The notes beneath the pieces were generated by a model, which saw only the letters and a list, made by a program, of their open reading frames with translations, did not search any database and was not told where the DNA came from. DNA of 64,000 nucleotides, taken from the NCBI GenBank assembly GCA_013365325.1, contig JABVXV010000276.1, positions 21,234 through 85,233 of the forward strand. The letters are read 5' to 3'. This DNA is from Dipetalonema caudispina. Its lineage: Eukaryota > Nematoda > Chromadorea > Rhabditida > Onchocercidae. Position 1 is the first letter of the stretch, and the number at the start of each line of letters is the position of its first letter. The translations under genes and the position numbers were made by a program. Shown piece after piece: positions 49,901 through 63,880 of the stretch.

Positions 49901-52900
49901 TGAAATTTCAAGAGTTTAGAAATAAACTACGCTAATCAGTGCAATTTTTACGTTGTTGAATGATGGAATGAAGCCAATCGAATGATATAACAAATCTTTG
50001 ATAGTAAGGAATGAATTCCATAATTTCATGTGAATCCGGCGATTCAAAATGAATTTCACTAATTGAAATGAATCCATACGATTTAAGATTATCTATTAGA
50101 CAATTTTTTTTTTCTTTTTTTTGCTACATTTTTGATGATTGTTCTCTTTTCTTCCGCTTTGTTGCTTTGTTTAACTCGATCGAATATAACATTTCTCGTG
50201 CAGTCAACAATCATAAATCAATCATCAGACTGTGAATTGATAATTAATTTTATAATTACAAAGGAAATTACATCATTCTCTTCAAATTAATCAAACAATC
50301 AAATTGATATGATCGTAATCATCATTAGAATTATGATTATCATTCAATATCGTGATATTTCTTACGGTCGTGCATGTATCAGTTATGTATGTCTTCTACT
50401 CATTTTTTTTTAGATTTTTGAAAATTTTGCTTTCTAGTTTCAATATTTTTTTATTTCCATCGATCGTAATTCCATTTTCATTATTTCATTCTGTAAATCC
50501 ATTCCGGATAATTCATAAAATAAATAGTGGTGGTAGCAGTAATGATATTAAGCAGGAATAAAAAGGATTGAATGAAGGAAGAGAGAATGAATGGAGGAGG
50601 AAGAGGCGAATTATGAATATGACAGGATGAGTTTTGGAACAAAGAAGGGACATCGTTGTCACAAACGATGAACAGATGTTGCGGGTTTTCCGATGGTCAG
50701 GAAGGAGGGAACAGGAATGAATGGATGATAGACAACGGAGGAGACGGATACACGAGGTATCTTACTGATGAAAAAAGAAATGAGGAAAGAAGACAATTAT
50801 TCTGAAAGGTCATCCTTCACAAAATTGAAATTATGAAAGCAATGATTATACTCATTACAACAATGTGATTGTTTGGATTGTTTGAATAAGGAAAAAAAGT
50901 TTTCTGAAAATTACAAGTTTTGTGAAAAAAATTGTAAACTTTCTAAAGTGAACTTTTGATTTTGCTTCTTTTTATAAAATTCTATGGAATTTTCTAGATT
51001 AATAAAAATTTTTTTTTTATCTAATTAATGATATTTTAGAGAATATTTAAATTCAATTTTACATTATGAATACTAAGTTGTGTTTGTTGTTAATGCAGGA
51101 AATTTAAAATGTTTACTAAAAATTGACTAACAAAAATAATGAGTGGAATGATTTTTTTAAAGAATGATTAAAAAAGACAAGTCATTTTCTGTATCTGTCA
51201 TAAACATTTCTTGGCTGAATTATTTTCAAAGAGGTTATTATTCACTTCGACAGGCTTATTTTAAATTGAAAAAAAGAAAAATAGAAATTCGTCTTTTTCA
51301 ATTGGATAAGTTTTTCTTCCCAACTTAGAAATTAAAAAAAGTTCACTCTAAAAAAGCAAATTAATATAATTTTTAATTGTTATAAAGAAGGTGGGGCGAG
51401 ATTTTCGTTTATTTAACGAATATAGTAGGAAGGTTGAAAGTGTTGCAACCACCTGCTGAATATACTATTTAACAGCAGTAAAGCGATCATCTCATCTCAT
51501 TTCATTTCATCTTAAACCAAAAATCATTATTTGACCTTCTTCTTCTTCTTCTATGAAAATGTCAAAGAAGTCGTCTTCATTTACATATATTGAGATCAAA
51601 TGACACACGACAAAAAGGATACCGCTAATGCATGCATGCATGTTGCAATAATCTAAACAAAACTATCATCACAAATGTTGACAAGAAGATCGTTGACGAA
51701 AGAAAAAAGAAGCAAGGCCTTGACCATTCGTTTCTAAGACAAATCATTTATAATATTTCCATAAAATTCGTCATATAAATGACCTTTCATCCGATCTTTC
51801 TTTTCCCCGACTTTTTTCAGTGCTGTATTTTCCGCAGAGGTTCGATTCAAAAGGATAAAAAGAGGAAAAACCTTGACAATTCGTTTCCTAAGACAAAGAA
51901 CATTTATAATATTTTCACGAAATTCACCATATAATTGACCTTTTATACGATCTCACTCTTCCGCGATTTTATACTTCTTCATATACCGTACTTTCGGGGA
52001 AAATTAAGTTTGAGAAAAAGGATATTTTCTTGAATTTTAATGAAGAAGAATTTTTGTATAAAATTATATGTAAACCTGCAGTGGATGAGCGTAGAAATGT
52101 AGAGGTGCGACAACATCCTCACGCCTCATCATGTCACCTGCGCCACTCAAATATGAACTTGCTAGGCTTTCCGGCATCTGTTTATCATCAGGTTGAAACT
52201 GAAATACCAAATATGTAACTGATTTTTTTTCCTAGCCGAATTTCGCTAAAAAAACATTTTTGCAAAGTTTCAAGGGAAAAATGAACCTAAAATGAACAAC
52301 GAATTTTCAGAAATTCCAAAAAAAGGATTTAGTTTTAAATTTCGGAATTATTACAACTTCTTTTTCAGAAAAATGAAAAAAGAACGCTGATGGTACAAAA
52401 AACTTACAGGAGGCACATATGAAGGAAAATACTGTGGATAACACGCGGTACTGTGATGCGTTGAATACATTGGCGGAGGTACCGTAACACCCGGATTGTT
52501 ATTATCATTATCGTATAACTGGAAAGAGTAAAATAAAGTAATAATGCAAAATATATTTACAATTTATGATGTACTGTATATTTACAGTTTATTTTTCAGA
52601 TTTTTTTTGTATCAGCAAAAGCTGAATAATTGCAAAGAGATTGACATATCGTTGCGGTATATCAACTTTTGGAAGAAGACACTGGCGGAAAAATCATGCA
52701 AACTTTCTGCAAAGAAATTACAGTAAATTTATGATGGCATAATCTTACCTTGCCAATTTCAACAACATCGCCATTTGCAGGCGTTGTAGAGGCAGAAACC
52801 GGAACCGGATATGCAACGGAGGCAGTAACGGATAAGGAACGTGTATAATCATCATCGGTGGCTGAATGCATCGGTAACATAGTTCCATTATAACTGAAAT

Positions 52901-55395
52901 GTATAGTAAAAATGGCATGTTGATTTTTTACCTTGTATGAAGTATTACTTGAAACTTAAACAAAGACAAATATTTGAAAATCTCAAAAAATCCATCGAAA
53001 CCTCAATACCTGCCAGCCATAAGTTGAGTGTACGGATTATGCTGTGGTAAGTTTGAGCTATTCCAATATGCAGTAGCTGCAGCGGCACTGCTACTCATAT
53101 CATGGATTGCAGCAGATTCATGATTTCCCGGTGTAATCATCATTTGAGTATTATCTAATGGATAGCTATTATAGCTACCACTGCTACTATCCGAATACAT
53201 CGTTGTTGTTGGAGTAATTGATGAGCCGGTTCCGGCTAGATTACCTTTTCCAGATTGTCCCTGAAATTAAAAATGAACTTGAGAATTATCATCACATATA
53301 TATTCTAATTTTTTTCTCTCCTTTCTTTATCAATCTTAGAGAAAATACAATTTAAGCATAGTCGGAAAGTTTTTCTAAATAGGAAAAATTTGTATCAATT
53401 CGAAGCTAACATATGATAAAAATTGCGAAAAAAGAAAGATAGACAGGTCAAAAATGATGAATTAATTTCAATTTTTTTTTTTTTTTTTTGCTTCCATTCC
53501 TTTAATTATTACGAAATACAATATGTGAATAATTTTCATTTAATCAAATTTGTTATGTGAAATGTGAAAAATGAACAAATGAAAAGAATAAGTGATGAAA
53601 TAAGCATAAAAATTATTGAGGAAAGAATGTGACGAAGTTAGTGAAATATTAAATGAAATGATTATTTAACTTCAAAGCAAAAAATAAAATAAAATAATAT
53701 GAAAAAGACTATGGTATAATAAATATTATAATTCATGAAATGAATGAAAATTATAAAAATCATCGTTTTTGAAATAAATGAAAAAGATAATAATGATGAC
53801 AATTTTAGCTTCAAACAAATGATTGTATAATAAAATAGTAATCTATTGCAGAAAAATTGAGATAGCAAAAAAAGAGAGAAAGAGAGAGAGAGAGGGAGAA
53901 AGAATGTGAAGAGCTGTATCGGTCTGAATTTGCAGTACCGTAGGATAAATTTGAGATTTCATTGATTGTGACGATAATGATAATGATGTTATCATGGTGA
54001 TGATAATAATGATGACATCATGATAATGATGACAGTATTGGGGAAAAACTGATTGCAAATAACAAACATAATGATACTATGCCTAAATCAATTCGACCTT
54101 AGCATTTCAGTTATTTCACTCTGGAACAAGCTTAGATGTACGTAATTAATGAGGGATACTTAATTTTTTTCTATACCTAATCTGAAATAACAATACAGTT
54201 AAACATACGTTTACGTTAAAACTATTTAACTCGTTGATCAAATGTTTTGTACGGTTAGATACAGAAAAGGTAAAGATCTAATGTACATGAGATATCATGT
54301 AAGTGAATTAAACACTTCATTTATTTGAATATGCAAAATTACTTCATGATGTGGTGAAATTCCAACAGTGTAAATTTCTAAAATGGTTGCAATTTCAGCA
54401 TTAGTCAGTTGAATACAGTAAATATTTATAGAGGTAAGATTGGTGGAAGTATATGCCTTAAAGAACTTCTCAACATGTCTCATTATATAGCATTTATGAA
54501 AATTTTTGAGATTAAATTTTAATTTAACAATTTAAAATGTGAGAATTTTAGAAGTCTTGAGAAACCGAAACTACCGTAATCTTCGAGGCTAAAAGCAGTA
54601 AGTTCGTTCACACTGTGGCAACAAAACGGGTAAACTCAACTGGTGAGTAGTACATGTGCTGTATCTATGGGCATATGTGGGTGTATGTGTATGTATGTGT
54701 ATGTGTATGTATGTGTGTGTATGTGTGTACATGTGGGCGTATGTATGTGTCTGTCTGTCTCTGTGTATCAATGGGTAAGCATGGATAATAACTGAATGTT
54801 GTAAGCAGCTTATTATCCTAAGTATAAATTCATACTTGAATAGGATTGTCTGTGTCTGTGTCTGCGTGTGTGGGCGAACGTGTATGTGAGAGTTTTTAAC
54901 GTGGATGGATTCTCACATTTTATCGAAGCAGCAAAATGTTATCGTTGAAAAAATATTCATTAATATGATAAAAAATACGCATTTCTGGAATTGAAAGATT
55001 GAAATTTATAAATATATGAAAAAATACATTTTTAATTTAACTGATCAAATATTTCGTCTCAATTTTTGCTAAATGTCAATATGTGTAAAAGTTAGCATTA
55101 TTTTAATGTTTGATTAATTAAACCATTAAATTTTGAGAATGAGTAATAATTAGAGTAATTAATAGTATTTGTTAGTATTTACTTCTTAAGTAATGATTAG
55201 TATTTATTTAACATAGTTAATTAATACTAAATAAATAAATCAGTGTAATATCATATCCTTGGTGGAAAATATTTTAATAATAAATTGCAATTGCTTTAGA
55301 AAATGTCAAACTTTTTCCTTCCTATCTATAAGAAAAAGAAATTTCTTTTTTTTTTAAACTAATTTATTTTATAGCAACAAATTAGCTTTATTAAC

Positions 55396-55428
<33 letters not shown>

Positions 55429-56857
55429 AAGTGGATTGAGATGTATTGTTGAATGGTTCATATTTTAGTTAACTATTCTATCATATTATCAGTGGCAGTT
55501 ATTTAATCATTTTTTGTGAATAAAAATAGAATTTAATAATGATGACAATCTAATTTAATTATTCTTCCTGTCTATAAGTCTCTTTTTTTTTCACTTTAAA
55601 AAAATGTTAGCATGTAGAATTTGTAACTTTCAACTTATTTTGTAATTTTTAGCTTAATTTATCACTTGACTTCAATTCATAACTTCTCAACAAATACAAG
55701 GAAATGAAATGAAATCTTATACATTCAATTACTTAATTCTAATTAATAATTCCTGTTCTAATTATACTAATATGCTTGCTGCAGTGATTTTCTTTAGTCT
55801 ATTTTGCATTATGAATGCATTTGAAAAAATTTTCAAACTGAAATCGTATTGCTTGGAAAAACTGCCAGACAAAAGGTAGTTTTGATTTGATTTGACGAAA
55901 ATTTGAAAATCAAAATGCTGAATTCATGATGATGTTTCTCGAGATCCATACCAGTTTTTCAGTTGAAAAATTTTATTTTAAGAGTTCTAAAATTGATGTT
56001 TTAACGAAGAAATCATTTATTTAAAAATTTTATGTCATGAATGTTTAAACTTCAGGAAGAAAAACATTAGTTTTCATACTCTAAACTTCATATTTGATTA
56101 TTCTATAAAGAAAAATGGAATTTGAAATTTCTTGTTACGAAATTTGAATTTAATTGTTAAGAATAGGATGGTTAACCAAAAATTTAAATGACATGTCATC
56201 CATTACAAAGTAATTAGTGGTTATTTCATATTTCCGTCGTAAATTTAAAAACTATTGTGTACTACCTGTAGTAACGATGAAATTCTTAAAAATTTTTGCA
56301 TGCATATACTCGAAATTGAAACAAATTTCTGATCTTCCAAAAATTATTTTTTCGGAAATTTTTCTTACTCATTTACGGAAGCAAGCATGTTGTAGAATTT
56401 CCAAACAATTTTCCATCCTTAATCTTAAATATTTGTTACAAATTAAATTCGAATAAATTAATTTTGAATATTACATCTTCGCAAGTACATTCATCTCTAT
56501 CATATAATTGAAATCAACAAATTCTACCATATATCATCGAACTTGAAAGAAAAAAAAAAAATCTGATATCTGTTATCTATAAATCCTTTACAGCTACTAA
56601 TTATTATTAATAGTAGTAATCTTTCAGTAAACATCATCATCTAATGCAAATCTTCCTACATTTTCACCATCTTCACTCATGGTTTTTCCTAACCTTTTGC
56701 AATTAATTAGTTTAATTAGCAAATCGGTAAACAAATAAACAGCAATAAATGTGAAGAAGCATTCAATAAAATAACTAAGAAATGAATGCATGCAATCTAT
56801 TTGTTTTCTGCAATGATTTCATCAATGTGGAACACATAAAAATATCAAATTTGGACA

Positions 56858-56912
<55 letters not shown>

Positions 56913-59137
56913 AAAAAAGTTATTAAATAGTTAAAAGCCAATAAAACAGATTTTATCCTACTATCTTTCTAAAGCAAAAAAAAAAAAAAAAAAAAAAAAC
57001 CTATTCTTTACTTAATTCAATTCATTTTTATTCAAATATGAACAGAAGCTATTGATTTATATTGTATTAATACCGTAATTGTATATATTGAATATAGGAA
57101 AATAAATATTTGAAGAATTAAAATAACAATTTGGGTCGTTCTTTTTTTTTTTTTTTTTTTTCATTTTCTTCCTTCTCTCTTTCCTATCTTTCCTCTTTTT
57201 TCATGAATAAAAATATATACTGAAAATTGCTTGCATGAATACCGTATCCAGTGAATATTTTTCCTGCCGTATTTCCTTCTCTTTTAATTCACTTCAAATA
57301 CTTTTATGCTTATATATTGTAAGTATACCACAACGAGAAAAAAAAAAATTATTTTTTTTAATCATTATTCAATTCCATTATTGGATACTTCCTATTTCAT
57401 TTCTTTCATATACTATTCTACAATATTTAATTCTTCTAATCAATCTTTTTTTTCCTTAATTTTCCATCCCATTTTTTCCATTTCATTCTTTTTTCTATTG
57501 ATTCATGAAAAATTACTGATTGTAATATACAGGAAACAGTAAGGGAAGATAAAGTATTGTTTTTAATAATTTTAACAATAATTTACCATTTCGGATATTT
57601 ATTTTATCAAAGATTAATTCAAAAAGGAAAAAGAAAAACGAGAACTTATTAGAAAAAAAATACAACCATTTTTTCCTACAAATATTTCAACAAAAAATTT
57701 ATGTCATTTTACAATTTGTTATTGATTTTACTGATTTTATATCTATTTTGTTTCCATGGATTTTCCCATTAAATGAAAAAGTAACTGTTTTTTTCGAAAA
57801 TAAAAAATCTCGAAAAAATTTATTTTCGATAATTTCTTTACTTCGGACAAATTTTTCGCAAATTTTCTTGAAATAATTCAAATTATCACCGCAATAGTAT
57901 TTTTACTTACAGTAATATTATTTCGTTCTGTCCTTTTCAAATTAATTTACTTTTAAATTTAAAATACTTCCAAGTGTTTAACATAAATTAGCAAATAAAT
58001 TTGTTATGATGAAAGGTCAACAACAAGTGAATAATGTCATCATTGTTTACACAGACAAATGTATCGGACAACATGGAATAGTTAAACAGTTTAATGGAAA
58101 ATTCGGACAAACAAACATAATTAGTTATTATCATTGGATTAAGTAAGGAAAATAGAGGAAGAAAGTAAGAAAATGAAAAGAAAAAAAGCATAACGAAAAT
58201 TCTTTTGATCAAATTACCAATAAAATTAATCATTATCATATCATCGTATTATCATTGTTATAGTAAATAAACAAACAATAACTGATAACAATCTTTGATT
58301 ACAAATTGCTTTCTATGTATTAATCAAAAAAGAAGAAAAAGTTTTGGTATAACTCATGTAATTGATGTAATATTAGATATGTCAATCAAGCGATCTTTCA
58401 TCTTTGTTCTTTTTCGGATACTTCAAATAAATAAACAAATAAATAAACAAATAAATGAGGGATACAAAATTTTCTTTTCTCCTTTTGCCCTTCCCTCCCT
58501 TTTTCTCTTTAGAAAATTTGTTAAAATTTAAGCAATTTGATCATGTTCATTTATGCTACTTATGCTAATCAGATCTAAATCAAATGATAATATCTATCGA
58601 TTTTACATATTTTTTTTTTAAAATTTTGATGTAATAAAGAAAATCAAATTATCGAAATTTCTTCCATTCACATAACTTCCACAATGAAATATAATTGGAA
58701 TAAATTTTTTAAGTATGAATACGAAAAATTACTGAATTTGTGTTTAATTTCATTTATTCTTTTTTCATTGAATTTCTTTTCAATTTTTTGCATTGAATTC
58801 AATGTATGCTGTCAACGTTAGGATTGACGTATTTAAAATAAAGAATTGCCTTTTCAAATCATTAATTATTTAATTACCTACTTATGACAGTATAGAAGAG
58901 AAAAAAAAAAGATGAACTTACGTTTCTCCGACAAATACTCGAATTAAGAAGAAATGGTGGATTTGATTGTTGACAGGGTAATCTGTAGGTACTGTTAGTG
59001 GAATTCACCTGATTTGTGGAATAGTACGGAAATGTAAGCGTATGTTCCGTGGTGTCATGACCTGATGTCATACTGGGATTGGAATAATTGTCGGGGAAAT
59101 TACTGATAAAATTAGGAGCAAATGAAGAAGCAACCAT
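46923..59137 (-). CDS. hlh-2: E-protein / Daughterless bHLH transcription factor
   Basis: Class I bHLH protein that binds E-boxes (CANNTG) as a homodimer or with tissue-specific bHLH partners. Exons from the start: 59137-58922, 53260-53010, 52893-52749, 52518-52408, 52198-52076, 49465-49384, 49119-48828, 48037-47893, 47021-46923 (TAA). They total 1464 nt, 487 residues, one frame. Residues ~393-452 form the bHLH: basic region [15 protein letters not shown] (split by the exon 7/8 junction), helix 1 [16 protein letters not shown], loop, helix 2 [19 protein letters not shown]. The last exon gives [20 protein letters not shown], the E-protein signature right after helix 2. The N-terminal part is Ser/Thr/Asn/Pro/Tyr-rich and disordered. 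Basic KKRSKSVK and acidic stretches precede the bHLH. A second version of the last exon lies at 47187-47345. Intron 1 is 5.7 kb. Confidence 0.93.
47109..47127 (-). terminator. Cluster of poly(A) signals after the alternative hlh-2 exon
   Basis: Overlapping AATAAA motifs on the - strand, 60-80 bases beyond the alternative stop codon and before the canonical last exon. They would allow an early 3' end. Confidence 0.55.
47187..47345 (-). CDS. hlh-2: Alternative last exon of hlh-2
   Basis: A TTACTTCAG acceptor precedes an open frame beginning [17 protein letters not shown], parallel to [20 protein letters not shown] in the exon at 47021-46923. Entry phase is 0, as for that exon, so it can follow exon 8 directly. 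It reads to TAG at 47187-47189 (52 residues, Ser/Asn-rich), giving a 507-residue isoform. Four overlapping AATAAA signals (- strand, 47109-47127) follow within about 80 bases. An internal donor at 47231 leaves phase 1, which would break frame if joined to the exon at 47021, so the two exons behave as alternatives. Confidence 0.7.
   Translation of the reverse strand: MRQRNLKRMLLKEQNEAILPCQSVLVANQSSSTNDSTIGNLNQQPSSTIIVY
48503..48534. promoter_or_regulatory. Paired E-boxes in an hlh-2 intron
   Basis: GTGATCACCTG occurs twice, at 48503-48513 and 48524-48534, 21 bases apart (about two helical turns). Each contains CACCTG, a preferred E-protein E-box. The first is inside the palindrome AGGTGATCACCT (48501-48512). 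The position between exons 7 and 8 of a gene for an E-box-binding protein suggests autoregulation. Confidence 0.4.
49466..52075 (-). other. hlh-2 intron 5
   Basis: This 2.6 kb intron holds the tandem duplication at 51713-52000 and purine-rich DNA near 50560-50790. Open frames at 50352-50561 and 52030-52218 (+) are not supported; the second is antisense to exon 5. Confidence 0.6.
51713..52000. repeat. Diverged tandem duplication in hlh-2 intron 5
   Basis: A ~130-base segment from about 51715 is repeated from about 51868 (offset 153-156 bases). The shared blocks are CCTTGAC-ATTCGTTTC, TAAGACAAA, CATTTATAATATTT, AAATTC, CATATAA, TGACCTTT and CGATCT. The copies differ by substitutions and small gaps. 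Confidence 0.7.
54668..54768. repeat. TG/TGTATG-rich simple repeat
   Basis: About 100 bases of alternating pyrimidine-purine sequence built from TGTG, TGTATG and TCTG units in hlh-2 intron 1. It is able to adopt non-B structure in principle. Confidence 0.75.
55395..55429. repeat. (GA)n tract
   Basis: AGAGAG run of about 35 bases in hlh-2 intron 1. Confidence 0.85.
56861..56908. repeat. 48-base poly(A) tract
   Basis: Uninterrupted A-run. A second run of 24 A lies at 56976-56999. No retroposed sequence or target duplication is evident beside either. Confidence 0.9.
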
Positions 59138-59159
59138 TGAAATAGATATCTTCAATGAA

Positions 59160-59475
59160 TGAAAAAAAAAAGCAATGAAAGATTTTATTTGAAGGATATA
59201 AGTGAGTGAGTGAGAGAGAAAGAGAGAGAGAGAGAGAGAAGAAAAGGAAGGAGAGGATGAATAAAACAAGAGGAAAGGATGAATGTATAAGAGTGGGAAG
59301 GGAAAGGTGATGATAATGTAAGGGGTTAAATTTCTAATGAATAGCTTGAAAAACAAAAAAAGAGAGGTAAAAGGAGAAAAGAAATGAGAGAGAGAAAGAG
59401 AAAAACGAAGGAAAGGATGAAAACAACCGGGAAGGTTAAAAGATGGATTAGGAAAGGGTAACGAAGGGAAAGTGG
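59160..59475 (-). promoter_or_regulatory. Polypyrimidine stretch upstream of the hlh-2 start codon
   Basis: On the gene strand this stretch is a long CT-rich region with TCTCTC runs ending about 25 bases before the ATG at 59137. It could be 5' UTR, promoter or splice-acceptor-type sequence. No CAG acceptor is seen right at the start codon. Confidence 0.35.
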
Positions 59476-62400
59476 ACAATAACCCCTTACATGGATCGTC
59501 GTCATTTATCCATAGCATGATGATTGACCTCTTCCTAGCTACTCAATAATCTTCCCTCCTCTCCTCCTACCAATCATCCAACATTATCGAAGGACTGTCC
59601 AGCACTATCCTAAAGTCCACAATCAATGGATAAAATAAAATATAGCAGAGATGGATGAAGGGATTGTAGAAGTAGCTAATAGCAGGGAAGATGGATCACT
59701 GAAAAATACGACGCAAATCTAACCATCGGGTCACCACATTTTCAATTATTCATCTTATCGATTCCTCACATATATATATATATGTATATATTGAATTGAA
59801 CTTAGAACTTTATAAATTTTACTAGTTTGAATCATTCAATTTTTGCAAATTCATAGATACAGTAGAAATTGGTTGGAATATTTAATTTCATCATTTTTAA
59901 CAGAATTAATTCTTAGAAAAAATTTCCTTCAAATTAAAAAAAGTTATTTATTCCATTAATTTCATTGAGTTATAAGGAAGACAAAGGAAAGGAAAAAATA
60001 CTTTTTTATTTAAATTTAAACATCAAAATCTTTACTTTCTTTTTATTTTTACTTCCTAACCAAAAGAAAAAAAAAAAAATCTCAGCCGAAATTTTTTTTT
60101 TTTTATAAGCAATTTAAAAAGATGGGAAAAAAAACAGAAAGAGAGAAAGAGAGAAGAAAAAGAAAGAAACAATAATTTAATAGAAGAAGCTTTTGGGTAA
60201 TCGGTATACATTTACTGAATGATACGTTCATTAATTGAATAATAACCATTTCCTTTCTTTTCTTAAAACTTTGTTCATCCCAGACAAACAACAATAGTAG
60301 AAGATTAACGAGGGATAGCGGGGAGCGGGGGGAAAGAAGATGAAATGAATAGAAATAATCAAATCGGATTTGATATAAAAAGAATCGTTTGGTATCAAAA
60401 TAAACTAAAACGATTATTATGACATGGGGCGGAAATGATGAAAAAAAAAGGCGCATTTTTTCTCTTTCTTTTTTTTTTTCACAAAAAAAGAAAATATATT
60501 CCATTTTTATAAAGTGTGAAGAAAACTGTTACTTTTTCTCCTTCTCTTTCTCATTTCTTTTATTTTTATTTATTTTCTTTCAAAGCATAGAAATAAAACA
60601 AATTATTATTAAAAATTTAAAAATTCATTTAAAATATTTGCAGTTTACTAATTAAATGTGTAATTCGTCTAAAATATTCCGAAATTATTACAATTTGCGT
60701 GTGAAATTTAGCAAAAAATAAATAAATTATTAAAGGAAGGAAAGTGGAAAGAAAAAAAAAAATTAATGGAAATTATGAAAATTCGATTACTTCTACTTTC
60801 GGAAACTGAATCATCAAATCATTTCGTTAAATTTAAGCTATCAATTCTGTGTTATCGGTAATTTCAACGTGAATAATTGAAGTATTGAAAAAAGCGGTCA
60901 TTGTTTTAGAATCATATTTAATTGAATGAAAAAATAATAACAGTTCCATTCGATGGGTTATAATCTTGCAAAATTTTAGAAATTTCCAAATTTAAATTTC
61001 GAAAGGTTTTCTTTGCATATCAGTTGAATCAAATAAAATGTTGATTTTCACAAAATAAATCTAATTTAATATTCTTACAGTAGAGAAACATAAGTTGAGA
61101 CTGTTTGTTGGTACAGTTTTTTTCCTGATCAAATTACAGTATAGCTATTAGAATAGGAGTTGCAATAGCAATAAAAGTTGAAATTTCTGAAATTAGAAAT
61201 TAAGTTCGTTAATTTTCCTGTATCATTGTTTTTGACTGAGAAAATTATTATAGCAAACTAATTTCAGACAGTTTTTAGAGTAACTCTTAAATTTTCGGGA
61301 ATTTTAACATCAAATTTTTCTAAAAAGAAATTCTCTAAAAAAAAAAAAAAAAAATCATTTTGCAAAAAAAAGTGTTTTTTTTTTTTTTTTTTTAAACAAC
61401 AATTGTAGTAATATTGGTAGTACAAAGATAGTCGATATATAATAGCTGTTGTAGGAAAATGGTATTGTTGATGATTGGCTCATTAAATTTGAATAATTAT
61501 CGATTGAAAAGGAAGTGAAAAAAAAAAGAGAGGGAGAGGTATAATTCAATTGAATTCAATCAGCTGAGAAAGGGAGGTCATCATCATAATATAAAAAGGG
61601 CAATTGCTCGTCGCCTTATTTTTTCAGAAAAAAAAAAAAAAAAAAAAATGGTATTCAAATTTTGGCAGTAAGTGCCAAACAAATATAAAATTTATTGTCG
61701 TCCATCCTTTGGATATTTTTTTTTTTTATGTAATTTTTTTTTTTTGCTTACATTAAGTTTAAATGGACGATGAAAATGAGAAATATGAAAGAATTCATTT
61801 GATGAAAACCTATTTTGCACAATTCCATTTAAAATATAATTTCACATTATCTATGGAATAAATCTATTTAATACCAATCCGTTTTAAATATCTTTCCGGC
61901 ATCATTTCTGGAATTGATGGAGTTTGTGTTATTTTGTGGAACATAAAATTCTAAATATTGTAAGCATTGTTTCTTTTGTTAATGTGACAAAAAAGAAAAA
62001 GGAAAAGAAAGAGAGGAAGAGAAAGAGATTGTATTTCCGGAAATTTTGGGAAATATTTTTCGACAAAATTTATTTATGAAAATTATAAAATTATGGGAAA
62101 AGAATAGATTAGTAGGTATAATGAATGAATCATCTATGGATACTTCTTGAAATTCGAATTCGTTACGTTTGAACAACAATTCTGATACTGTACATTGAAA
62201 AATGGTAGAAAATTTTGTAATAAATTTATATTAATTTATTATTGAAATTTTCGGAAAGAAATCACACATCACAATAATAAGCAAACAATTGAAAGTATAA
62301 GTAAGTTATATTCGAATATTAGTAATAGTTATTCCATTAATTTTACTGTTATTATTGAGTTATTTTCAAAGATTTACACATTAGCTTCAATGATTGAAAA

Positions 62401-63880
62401 TATCGATGAAAAATAAATTGCGAATGAAATTTGGGAAAGCTAAATGTAATACGTATAAAAGTTAAAACGTAAATATGTTCATGACATAATGAATAATTCA
62501 CAGTTTGATATTTTAACAACGAAATTAGACTAAAGATTACGGTATCTGTGATGAACTTAAGTAATAGAATGTCGAACTACTTGGCAAATTCTTGACTGAT
62601 TGCAACCTTTGTAAGGATAGATTAAGAAAAGAGATAATTGAAAGAGAGGAAGAAATAGATAAAAAGAAAGGTTTCATTTATTACTAATTGATAATGATAA
62701 CATTGATAAAAAGCGACATTTTTAAAAATTCAAACCTATATGAAGACTAAAAAAATGAATAAGATAATGGTTAAAACAAATAATTAAAATGATCGAAATA
62801 GGTAGTATATTAGCATCACTATTGATTTTAAATAATTACAATAATTCAACCGAAATTTTGAACGAAAAATTTGAAAAATCTATTATTGTTTCAAATCTCA
62901 ACGAAAAGTTTAAAAATCGGTACGATCACTGCCAATCCTATTAATTTAACCTTAATTTTTTGCTATTTATTTGGTATTACTATTTATTTGCTTACTTTTC
63001 TTACTCGGTTATTTACTTACCTTGTCTACCTACTTATTTACCCACAATACTTATATGTAATAACTAGTTGCGCTGTTTGTGCAGTAGAAATTCGTAAAAT
63101 AATGATTTTCATTACTTCATTACTTAATTCATATCAAGCTGTCGAAATTTAATACGAAAATATTTTTAGCAAACAAATAAATTAACAAATAATTAGGTGA
63201 TAAGAAAAGATGCAATGAAAAAATAACAATGATGGTGTGAAGATGACAATGAAAGAAAAACAAAAGAAAAGGTAAAATATAAAAATTAGACGAGAAAGCG
63301 AAACAAAAAAACTAACTAAAATGATTAAATATCAATACTCTTTCATTACAACTTTCATGATTTATCAAATTTTCCGCTGTTAGGTTATTGTAGCATGTAA
63401 TTTTTAATACCGTAATCTACCAGAACAAAAGTATACGTCGTATCGAAATAATATTTTAAAAACAGTAAATAAATTGATAAATTAATAAGATAATAAATTA
63501 TTTGAACAATGAAATATGACAAAATTGTTAAATCAAACTATTTCATCGATCAAAAAAAAAAAAAAGAAAATTCGGATGAAATGAAAGAGTGAATGAATTA
63601 AAATGGTAATAAACAAAGTGGTAAATTTTTTGATTTTCAAATGTTATGGAAAAGGTTATCGGTGAAGGTCAACTATTCATTGTTGCATTATCATTCTTCT
63701 CTTACTTCGTCCACTAAACCTTCCCTTTAACTATGATACTTCAAAGTGACAATACCGCTTAACGGGTATTACGCAATTCTATCTCCCAATTCATTTCTTC
63801 TTAAAAGTGTCATGGTTATCATCTTCAAAATGAATAAAACTATATATATATACCTATTACCGCTTTTTCTTTCTCACCTC

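Larger units (their letters stand above)
53261..58921 (-). other. hlh-2 intron 1 (5.7 kb)
   Basis: The largest intron of the window. It contains GA tracts (about 53874-53901 and 55395-55429), a TG/TGTATG-rich stretch (54668-54768), and A-runs at 56861-56908 (48 bases) and 56976-56999. There is also a T-run near 57144-57160 and (AAAT)n at about 58429-58455. First introns of this size often carry enhancers, but I see no specific element and no nested gene. Confidence 0.6.

Noticed and set aside
56861..56999. Retroposed element tail (two poly(A) runs)
   Set aside because: No element body, internal promoter or target-site duplication could be seen; simple A-runs are common in this window.
58874..59518. 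214-codon - strand frame around the hlh-2 start, mostly Ser/Leu/Phe/Pro
   Set aside because: The upstream part is a translation of a CT-rich tract. Only the part from 59137 looks like protein and splices onward.
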